Assembly: GCA_023426345.1 (NCBI GenBank)
Contig: JAFAAX010000104.1
Coordinates: 1-12,093, forward strand
Length of the DNA stretch: 12,093 bases
Direction: 5' to 3'
Origin: Actinomycetes bacterium
Lineage (GTDB): Bacteria; Actinomycetota; Actinomycetes; Actinomycetales; Actinomycetaceae
Shown: positions 6,862 to 12,093 of the stretch, piece by piece
How the letters are laid out: each line of letters begins with the position of its first letter
How positions within the stretch are numbered: the first letter of the stretch is position 1
Position numbers and translations under genes: made by a program
Notes under the pieces: model-generated
Databases searched by the model: none
Told to the model about the DNA's origin: nothing
What the model saw: only the letters and a program-made list of their open reading frames with translations

Positions 6862-8546
6862 CCACGGACCGCCGGGATCTCCGTCTGCTCGAGGCGGCGC
6901 TCGACCTCACCTCGAACCTCCACCTGAGGCCCGCCCTGCAGAAGTTCGTCGACCAGGCCTGCCGGCAGACGGGCGCGCGCTACGGCGCCCTGTCCGTGCT
7001 GGACAACTGGGGCGACACCTCGATGTTCATCCAGCACGGCTTCACCGAGGACCAGGTCGCGAAGATGGGGCACCCCCCCGTCGGCCAGGGGCTCATCGGC
7101 GAGATCCCCACCGAGGGCTCCCTCATCGTCAACGACGTCGCCCACTCGGGGCGCCTGCCGGTCCCGCTGCCCGCGGGGCACCCGCGCATCGAGAGCTTCC
7201 TCGGCGTGCCCGTCCTGGTCGACGAGCAGGTCTACGGCCGGCTCTACCTCACCGACAAGTTCGGGGGCTTCGACCAGTCGGACGTCGAGATCGTCACCGC
7301 CCTGGCCTCCGCCGCCGGCGTCGCCGTGGAGAACGCCGAGCTCTACGCCCAGGCCCGCAACCGGGAGCGCTGGATCGCGGCGTCCCAGAACCTCACGACC
7401 ACCATGCTGGAGGGCGCCGACGAGGAGGAGGCCCTCGCGCTCATCGCCCGCACCGTCCGCGAGGTCTCCGAGGCGGACACGGCACTCATCGTGCTGCCCT
7501 CGATCGGGGACACCTGGGCCGGCGAGATCGCGGACGGCTATCACGCGGACCGGCTGGTCGGCATCGTGTTCCCGGCCGAGGGGCGCGCGATGTCCGTCCT
7601 CCACGAGGGCACCGGGATGATCGTCGACTCCCTGGCGCGCGCCCAGACGATGCGCGTGCCCGAGCTGGGGGAATTCGGCCCCGCCCTGTACGCCCCGCTG
7701 CGCTCGCGCGGCACGACCAGCGGCGTCCTCATCCTCCTGCGCCGCCCCGGCGGGGCGGAGTTCGACGCGTCCGACCTGCCGCTGGCGGAATCCCTGGCCT
7801 CCCAGGCGACGCTCGCCCTCGAGCTGGCGTCCGCCCGGCACGCCGAGGACGTCGCGAACCTGCTCGACGAGCGCGACCGCATCGGACGCGACCTCCACGA
7901 CTTCGCGATCCAGCAGCTGTTCGCCGCCGGCATGCAGCTGGACGCCACGAAGCAGAAGGTGGCGGGCGGGGAGCTCACCCGCGACCAGATCATCTCCTCC
8001 CTCGACGAGTCCCTGGCCTCCGTCGACGAGGCCGTCCGCCAGATCCGGGCGATCGTCCACAACCTCAAGGAGCGCGACCAGGAGGTGGGCGTCGTCGAGC
8101 GGATCCGCCGCGAGGCCTCCCTGGCCCGCAATTTCCTCGGCTACGCGCCCTCGCTCGTCATCGCGCTGGACGGGCGCGCCATCAACGAGGACGAGGACTC
8201 CGAGGAGATGCGCACCGAGCAGACCGAGGGGCGCGTCGACGACGACCTGTCCGACGACGTCGTGGCCGTGGTGCGCGAGGGGCTGTCCAACATCGCCCGG
8301 CACGCGCATGCGACGGCCGCCAGCGTCACCGTGGAGATCGAGGGGCGCGAGGAGGCGGGCACCGTCACCGTCTCCATCGTGGACGACGGCACCGGCATCG
8401 ACCCGCACCGGACCCGCAACTCGGGGCTCGGCAACCTGGCGGCGCGGGCCCGGCGCCACGGCGGGAGCTTCGACTTCCACCCGGGCTACGACGGGGTGGG
8501 CACGGAGATATTCTGGAGGGCCCCGCTGGCCCGGGCCCGGGCGTGA
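6858..8546 (+). CDS. Soluble two-GAF sensor histidine kinase, DosS/DosT-like
   Basis: The 562-residue kinase has no transmembrane segment and should act in the cytosol. GAF-A covers about 14-165 and GAF-B about 185-325. A HisKA_3-type dimerisation domain carries the phosphoacceptor H347 in RDLHDFAIQQLF, and the ATPase domain covers about 463-556 (N478 in EGLSNIARHA, DDGTGID at 509-515, SGLGNL at 522-527). In GAF-A, H108 (GHPRIESFLGVPV) and Y130 (RLYLTDK) match the proximal haem ligand and distal Tyr of mycobacterial DosS, with the same 22-residue separation, so a haem sensor is likely. An acidic insertion (444-467, 13 of 24 residues Asp or Glu) separates the dimerisation and ATPase domains. 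The ATG overlaps the cydC stop as ATGA, with AGGAGG 4 bases upstream, so it belongs to the oxidase operon. The likely partner is the convergent regulator at 8551-9204. Confidence 0.93.
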   Translation: MTTDRRDLRLLEAALDLTSNLHLRPALQKFVDQACRQTGARYGALSVLDNWGDTSMFIQHGFTEDQVAKMGHPPVGQGLIGEIPTEGSLIVNDVAHSGRLPVPLPAGHPRIESFLGVPVLVDEQVYGRLYLTDKFGGFDQSDVEIVTALASAAGVAVENAELYAQARNRERWIAASQNLTTTMLEGADEEEALALIARTVREVSEADTALIVLPSIGDTWAGEIADGYHADRLVGIVFPAEGRAMSVLHEGTGMIVDSLARAQTMRVPELGEFGPALYAPLRSRGTTSGVLILLRRPGGAEFDASDLPLAESLASQATLALELASARHAEDVANLLDERDRIGRDLHDFAIQQLFAAGMQLDATKQKVAGGELTRDQIISSLDESLASVDEAVRQIRAIVHNLKERDQEVGVVERIRREASLARNFLGYAPSLVIALDGRAINEDEDSEEMRTEQTEGRVDDDLSDDVVAVVREGLSNIARHAHATAASVTVEIEGREEAGTVTVSIVDDGTGIDPHRTRNSGLGNLAARARRHGGSFDFHPGYDGVGTEIFWRAPLARARA

Positions 8547-8553
8547 GGCCTCA
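8529..8553. repeat. Palindromes spanning the convergent stop codons
   Basis: GCCCGGGCCCGGGC at 8529-8542 is a perfect 14-base palindrome inside the end of the kinase gene. TGAGGCCTCA at 8544-8553 is a perfect 10-base palindrome formed by the two facing TGA stops and the 4 bases between them. Neither is followed by a T-tract, so they are not standard terminators. They could still slow or end transcription where the two convergent units meet. Confidence 0.5.
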
Positions 8554-9204
8554 GTTCTTCCAGGCGGCGGCGCGCTGGCCGGCGACCCAGGCGGCGACCT
8601 GGGTGCGGCGCTGGAGGCCCATCTTCGACAGCAGCGACGTGATGTGGTTCTTCACCGTCTTCTCCGCGACGCCGAGCCGCTCCCCGATCTCGCGGTTGGA
8701 CAGGCCGTCGCCGATGAGGTCGAGGACCTTGCGCTCCGACGGCGTGAGCTCCGCCGTGGGGTCGTCGTGGTCGGCGCGCCGGCGCGTGACGGTGCGCTCG
8801 TCGAGCAGCACGCGCCCGGCGGCCACGGCCTTGATGATGTCCGTGATCTCCGCGCCGCGCACCGTCTTGAGGACGTAGGCGCGGGCGCCCTTCTGGAGGG
8901 ACTCCGCCAGGGCCTCGTCGTCGTCGAAGGAGGTGAGGACGATCGGCTTGATCTCCGGATGGGAATGGGACAGCCCGTCCATGATGTCGATGCCCGTGCC
9001 GTCGGGCAGCTGGAGATCGATGAGGATCACGTCGGGGAGCACCAGGTCCGCGCGGCGCAGCGCGTCGGCGACGGTCCCGGCCTCCGCGACCACCTCGAGC
9101 CCGTCGGCGCGGTCCACGATCTCCGCGATCCCCCGGCGCACGATCTCATGGTCGTCGACGATCATCACACGGATGTTCCCGTCGCGCTGATTCTCTGTGT
9201 CCAT
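8551..9204 (-). CDS. NarL/DosR-family response regulator
   Basis: This is a two-component transcription factor with an N-terminal receiver and a C-terminal LuxR-type helix-turn-helix. Counting from the GTG at 9207, the acidic pocket is D18-D19, the phosphoacceptor D64 (LIDLQLPDG), the switch T92 or S93 and the conserved Lys K114. The DNA-binding helices are in NREIGERLGVAEKTVKNHI (171-189), followed by SLLSKMGL. The ATG at 9204 is preferred: GGAGG precedes it by 4 bases and gives 217 residues. The adjacent GTG at 9207 would add one residue and abuts the ribosome-binding site. It is 43-46 bases downstream of rnc, on the same strand, and faces the kinase with a 4-base gap. Pairing with that kinase is inferred from adjacency and family match. 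Confidence 0.93.
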   Translation of the reverse strand: MDTENQRDGNIRVMIVDDHEIVRRGIAEIVDRADGLEVVAEAGTVADALRRADLVLPDVILIDLQLPDGTGIDIMDGLSHSHPEIKPIVLTSFDDDEALAESLQKGARAYVLKTVRGAEITDIIKAVAAGRVLLDERTVTRRRADHDDPTAELTPSERKVLDLIGDGLSNREIGERLGVAEKTVKNHITSLLSKMGLQRRTQVAAWVAGQRAAAWKN

Positions 9205-9213
9205 CACTCCTCC

Positions 9214-9235
9214 ATCGTACCGGGGCCAAGGTCCC
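9214..9235 (-). promoter_or_regulatory. DosR-box-like site and -10 candidate upstream of the response regulator
   Basis: On the minus strand, GGGACC-TT-GGCCCC (9235-9222) matches 11 of 14 bases of the core of the mycobacterial DosR box as I recall it (GGGACTWWAGTCCC). A few bases further on, TACGAT (9219-9214) fits a TANNNT -10 box. No convincing -35 is present. This would suit autoregulation by a DosR-like protein. The box is centred only about 22 bases before the expected start, which is closer than usual for an activator. GC-rich half-sites can also arise by chance in this DNA. Confidence 0.35.
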
Positions 9236-9250
9236 GCGCGGGCCGTTGCG

Positions 9251-9979
9251 TCAGTCGGGGAGCCACCCGGGATCCAGGCGGGTCATCGCGTCGCGGGCGG
9301 CCATGTTCTCCGCGTGCTTCTTCGAGGTCTGCGTCGCCCGGCCCACGGGATCACCGTCGCCCAGCCGGACGCGGGCGGTGAAGACCCGCTCGTGATCGGG
9401 GCCCTCTCCCTCGACCGCGTAGACCGGCTGGCCCAGGCCGTGGGCGTTCGCGTACTCGACGAGGATCGTCTTCCAGTCCTGCGTCTGCCCGCGCTCCACC
9501 GCGTGGTCGAGGAGCCGCGCGAGCCGGGCCAGGATCACCGCGCGCGCCGCGTCCAGCCCGTGAGAGAGGTACGTGGCCCCGATGAGCGCCTCGACGGTGT
9601 CGGAGAGGATCGAGTCCTTGTCGCGCCCGCCGGTGAGGTCCTCGCCGCGCCCCAGGCGGATGAATCCGCCCAGGCCGATGGCGCGCGCGACCTGGGCGAG
9701 CGGCGCCTGGGACACGGTGGCCGCCCGCATGCGCGAGAGGTCGGACTCCGGCAGGTCCGGGTGGTCGTGGTACAGCCTGTCGGCGACGACGACGGAGAGC
9801 ACGGCGTCGCCGAGGAACTCCAGCCGCTCGTTGTGCGCGATGCCGCCGGCCTCGTAGGCGTAGCTGCGGTGGGTGAGCGCGAGCTCGAGCAGACCGGGAT
9901 CGATGTCCGCGCCCCAGCGGGGCAGGAGCGCCGCGGGATCGTCCTGCGGGGGGACGGGGAGGTGCGGGGTGCGCGGCAT
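9251..9979 (-). CDS. rnc: Ribonuclease III
   Basis: This is a double-strand-specific endonuclease that matures rRNA precursors and degrades structured RNA in the cytosol. The 242-residue product has the catalytic domain with the signature NERLEFLGDAVL (50-61; E51, E54 and D58) and the second acidic pair D127 and E130 in SDTVEALIG. The double-stranded RNA-binding domain spans about 168-235 and ends in the typical TSKKHAENMAARDAM. All metal-binding acidic residues expected from E. coli RNase III are present. The ATG overlaps the DUF177 stop by one base (TGATG), with AGGAGG 10 bases upstream, indicating translational coupling. Its usual neighbour rpmF is absent upstream. Confidence 0.96.
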   Translation of the reverse strand: MPRTPHLPVPPQDDPAALLPRWGADIDPGLLELALTHRSYAYEAGGIAHNERLEFLGDAVLSVVVADRLYHDHPDLPESDLSRMRAATVSQAPLAQVARAIGLGGFIRLGRGEDLTGGRDKDSILSDTVEALIGATYLSHGLDAARAVILARLARLLDHAVERGQTQDWKTILVEYANAHGLGQPVYAVEGEGPDHERVFTARVRLGDGDPVGRATQTSKKHAENMAARDAMTRLDPGWLPD

Positions 9980-10551
9980 CAGCGCGGATCCTCCTCGGCG
10001 TCCTCGAGCAGGACCGCCAGGCTCGCCAGGCGCGGGTCGAGGGTCTCATGGGCGTGGCCGGCCGGCAGGTCGGCCAACCGCTCCCCGCACACGGGGCACA
10101 GGCCCGGGCAGTCGGGGCGGCACAGGGGCAGCGGGTCGACGAGCGTGATGACGGAGTCGCGGACCAGCGGCTCCAGGTCGAGGGTGTCGTGCGGGCCGAT
10201 CCGCGGGGCGTCGTCGTCCGCGTCCGCGTCCGAGCCCGGCTCGACGTAGACCTCGGCCGCCTCGACGTCGTGGTGCTCCGTGACGGGGTCGAGGCAGCGC
10301 ACGCACTCCCCGACCAGGTCGACGGCCGTCGTCAGGCGCACGAGGACGCCCCCGTCGACGGACGTGAGGTCGACCTCGATCGGCAGCACGACCCCCGGCT
10401 CGGCGCGCATGGAGGACGTGCCGACGCCCTCGGGCACGGTCCACGCGAGCGAGCGGTGGAGTGTCGAGCCCGGCGCGCGCGGCAGGTCCGTCAGGGAGAG
10501 GAGAAGCGTGTCAGTCGTGGTCAAGGGGGATGTCCGTCTGGTCGATTCCAT
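9979..10551 (-). CDS. DUF177 (YceD-family) protein, 23S rRNA accumulation
   Basis: The 190-residue protein belongs to the DUF177/YceD family, linked in bacteria and plastids to accumulation of large-subunit rRNA; its biochemical action is not settled. The visible core is GECVRCLDPV (81-90, C83 and C86), an acidic stretch near 106-114, and the conserved Cys-rich end CRPDCPGLCPVCG (144-156; C144, C148, C152 and C155), which could bind a metal. The ATG at 10551 overlaps the end of the sepIVA-like gene by 41 bases and has only a weak GAG upstream. TTG at 10524 would give an N-terminus closer to the family norm (TTTDTLLLSL) and a shorter overlap, but has no ribosome-binding site. In most actinobacteria rpmF follows this gene; here rnc follows directly. 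Confidence 0.88.
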   Translation of the reverse strand: MESTRRTSPLTTTDTLLLSLTDLPRAPGSTLHRSLAWTVPEGVGTSSMRAEPGVVLPIEVDLTSVDGGVLVRLTTAVDLVGECVRCLDPVTEHHDVEAAEVYVEPGSDADADDDAPRIGPHDTLDLEPLVRDSVITLVDPLPLCRPDCPGLCPVCGERLADLPAGHAHETLDPRLASLAVLLEDAEEDPR

Positions 10552-11224
10552 GACGCTCGGCGAGGGCGTGGCGCCCCGCGTCGGTCCGGCGCTGGAGGTC
10601 GGTGAGCAGATGGGAGAGCTCCCCCAGCGAGGTGGAAGCGTACTCGTCCGCGCCGGCCCGCATCTTCTGCGCGTCTGAGCGCGCCTCGGCGACGATCTGG
10701 CGGGCGCGGTCCTCCGCCTGCTCCATGATGGTCGCGGTCGCGATCAGCCGCTCCGCCTGGGCGTGCGCGTCCGTCAGGGCCGACTCCGCGTCGGCGCGGG
10801 CCTGGGCACGGGTGTTCTCCGCATCCTCCGTGGCGCGCGCCACCGTGCGCTCGGCCTGCTCCCGGGCCTCGCTGAGGATCTGCTCGGCCTTCTCCCGGGC
10901 GGTGTCGATCGTGCTGCGCGCCCGCGCGTTGGCCTCGGCGAGGGTCACCTCGGCGGCCGTGTCCGCGCGTCCCAGCACGGCGTCCGCGTCGGCGACGACG
11001 GCGTCGGCCGCGACGAGGTCCTCGGGGAGGGCCTCGCGGGCCTGCCCGATGAGGTCGATGAACTCCGCGCGGTTGACCATCACGGTCGCGGACAGCGGGA
11101 CGGCCCGCGCCTGCTCGACGAGATCTTCCATCTGGTCGAGCGCCGCGATCACCGTCGACGGCCCATAGGCCGCCTGCTCGCCGTCCCAGTCCCCGCCCGC
11201 GCGGTCTTGGTCGTCCTCGGTCAT
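10511..11224 (-). CDS. sepIVA: SepIVA-like DivIVA-domain coiled-coil septation protein
   Basis: The 237-residue cytosolic protein has a DivIVA-like N-terminal segment (about 23-82, ALDQMEDLVEQARAVPLS onward) and then a long Ala/Glu/Arg-rich coiled coil (about 90-220). The N-terminal segment resembles, from memory, mycobacterial SepIVA (Rv2927c family: ALDELSAIVEEARGVPM), which acts in septation and polar membrane organisation. Rv2927c is likewise followed by a DUF177 gene and rnc, which supports the match. The first 22 residues are acidic and variable. The ATG overlaps the coaD stop as ATGA, and AAGGAG lies 6 bases upstream; the open frame extends further but only as a shadow in coaD. A generic DivIVA-domain or ATP synthase b-like label would be the cautious alternative. 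Confidence 0.85.
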   Translation of the reverse strand: MTEDDQDRAGGDWDGEQAAYGPSTVIAALDQMEDLVEQARAVPLSATVMVNRAEFIDLIGQAREALPEDLVAADAVVADADAVLGRADTAAEVTLAEANARARSTIDTAREKAEQILSEAREQAERTVARATEDAENTRAQARADAESALTDAHAQAERLIATATIMEQAEDRARQIVAEARSDAQKMRAGADEYASTSLGELSHLLTDLQRRTDAGRHALAERHGIDQTDIPLDHD

Positions 11225-11730
11225 CGGCTGCTCCTTCCACCCCGTGGGGCCGTGCCCGTGCCCCCATTGTCCGCCAGGACGCGCGCCACGGGGGCCGGGA
11301 CATACCGGGAGACGTCCATTCCGTAGGACGCCAGCTCCCGCACGATCGAGGAGGACACGTGGGCGAGTTCCGGGCGCGTGGGCAGCAGCGCGGTCTCGAC
11401 GTCCCCGATCTCCCGGTTGACGGCGGCCTGGGTGAGCTCCCAGGAGAGGTCCGAGGCGTCGCGCACGCCCTTGACCACCAGCTCGGCGCCGAGCTCCCGG
11501 CACAGGTCGACCAGGAGCCCGTCGAAGGCCTGCACGGTGACTCCGGGCATCCCCTCCACGCAGCGGCGGACCAGGTCGACGCGGACGTCGAGGGGCAGCA
11601 GCGGGCGCTTGCCCGCGTGGACGCCGACGGCGACGACGACGCGGTCGGCGAGCCCCGAGGCGCGCCGGACCAGGTCGAGGTGTCCCAGCGTGATCGGGTC
11701 GAAGGTGCCCGGCAGCACGGCGGTCGTCAT
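11221..11730 (-). CDS. coaD: Phosphopantetheine adenylyltransferase
   Basis: This enzyme transfers AMP from ATP to 4'-phosphopantetheine to form dephospho-CoA, the penultimate step of coenzyme A synthesis. The 169-residue length is typical. The nucleotidyltransferase motif PGTFDPITLGH (7-17) holds T9 and the catalytic H17. K41 (AGKRPLL), R90 (KGVRDASDLSWE) and SSSIVRE (126-132) complete the active site. The ATG at 11730 has GAGG just upstream and lies 4 bases after the rsmD stop. The pairing rsmD-coaD is common in bacteria. Nothing is missing, although the C-terminal tail (about 153-169) is Gly/Arg-rich and probably flexible. Confidence 0.97.
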   Translation of the reverse strand: MTTAVLPGTFDPITLGHLDLVRRASGLADRVVVAVGVHAGKRPLLPLDVRVDLVRRCVEGMPGVTVQAFDGLLVDLCRELGAELVVKGVRDASDLSWELTQAAVNREIGDVETALLPTRPELAHVSSSIVRELASYGMDVSRYVPAPVARVLADNGGTGTAPRGGRSSR

Positions 11731-11734
11731 GGCC

Positions 11735-12093
11735 TCAGTCTAGGCGGAGGCCGGCGAACCAGGCCGCCGTCTCCCCCCATGCGCGGTGGTCCTCCCGGAC
11801 CAGGGCGCGCGGCCACGCCGGCTCCGGGGAGCGGGTCGACCGCTCGACGACCACCAGCGCGCCGCCGTCGAGGCAGGGCGCCAGGAGGTCGAGGACGCCG
11901 GCCAGGTCGTCCTCCGCCACGTCGTAGGGCGGGTCCAGGAGGGCCAAGTCGACGTCGCCCCGGCCGGCGCGGGACTGCAGGTGGGCGCGGACGTCCACCG
12001 CGTGGACGCGGACGCGGTCCTCCAGGCCCGTCGCGCGCGCGTTGCCGGCGGCGATCCGCGCGGCCGCCCGCGAGCGCTCGACGAGGTCTGCCC
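11735..12093 (-). CDS. rsmD: 16S rRNA (guanine966-N2)-methyltransferase, C-terminal part
   Basis: The gene is cut by the right edge, so only its last 119 codons are visible; the start and the first part of the Rossmann fold are missing. The catalytic motif LLDPPYD is present, with conserved upstream sequence ERSRAAARIAAGNA (about 5-18) forming part of the SAM-binding fold. RsmD methylates G966 of 16S rRNA using S-adenosylmethionine. The frame is open to the edge, so an internal GTG at 11998 is not the true start. It sits 4 bases upstream of coaD, which it usually accompanies. The assignment is confident despite truncation. Confidence 0.93.
   Translation of the reverse strand, partial: ADLVERSRAAARIAAGNARATGLEDRVRVHAVDVRAHLQSRAGRGDVDLALLDPPYDVAEDDLAGVLDLLAPCLDGGALVVVERSTRSPEPAWPRALVREDHRAWGETAAWFAGLRLD

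Noticed and set aside
9230..9245. GC palindrome CCCGCGCGGG after rnc as a terminator
   Set aside because: The stem is short, has no loop or T-tract, and the regulator gene begins soon after, so read-through is more likely.
8308..10249. Plus-strand open frames opposite the response regulator and rnc (357 and 350 codons)
   Set aside because: They are antisense to genes with full catalytic motifs and have no recognisable domains of their own.
1..12093. CRISPR array, tRNA/rRNA genes, insertion sequences, toxin-antitoxin or phage-defence modules
   Set aside because: None seen: no regular spaced repeats, no transposase motifs, and every sizeable gene has a clear housekeeping, respiratory or signalling assignment.

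Overview
This is a very GC-rich window whose coding strands use G or C at almost every third codon position. Gene content and order point to a high-GC actinobacterium: actinobacterial cydABDC, and a run rsmD-coaD-sepIVA-DUF177-rnc like the one in mycobacteria and relatives. The Actinomycetaceae are a reasonable guess for the family, but that is inference. There is no rRNA, tRNA, CRISPR array, insertion sequence or phage gene. Nothing suggests recent transfer.

Layout. (1) 1-181, minus: the first 60 codons of a gene running off the left edge, probably an RNase E/G-type ribonuclease (rne). (2) 182-611: a 430-base divergent intergenic region, the only large non-coding stretch, with several inverted and direct repeats and a weak candidate promoter. 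(3) 612-8546, plus: cydA, cydB, cydD and cydC, then a soluble two-GAF histidine kinase of the DosS/DosT type. CydC overlaps CydD by 4 bases and the kinase overlaps cydC by 4 bases. (4) 8551-9204, minus: a NarL/DosR-type response regulator, convergent with the kinase and only 4 bases from it. (5) 9251-12093, minus: a tightly packed housekeeping operon, in transcription order rsmD (cut by the right edge), coaD, sepIVA-like, DUF177 and rnc. The response regulator follows rnc on the same strand.

How the genes fit together. CydA and CydB form cytochrome bd quinol oxidase, the high-affinity terminal oxidase used at low oxygen. CydD and CydC form the ABC exporter needed to assemble it. The kinase keeps the His and Tyr that serve as proximal haem ligand and distal pocket residue in mycobacterial DosS/DosT, at exactly the same spacing (H108 and Y130). 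The simplest model is a haem-based oxygen, NO or redox sensor made with the oxidase and signalling through the neighbouring regulator. The regulator has a DosR-box-like sequence just upstream of its own start. The right-hand operon covers ribosome maturation (RsmD, DUF177, RNase III), coenzyme A synthesis (CoaD) and septation (SepIVA-like). It lacks rpmF, the usual partner of DUF177.

I did not find an entirely new kind of system. The best leads are the oxidase-linked putative haem sensor, the split kinase/regulator arrangement, the missing rpmF and the structured cydA/rne intergenic region.
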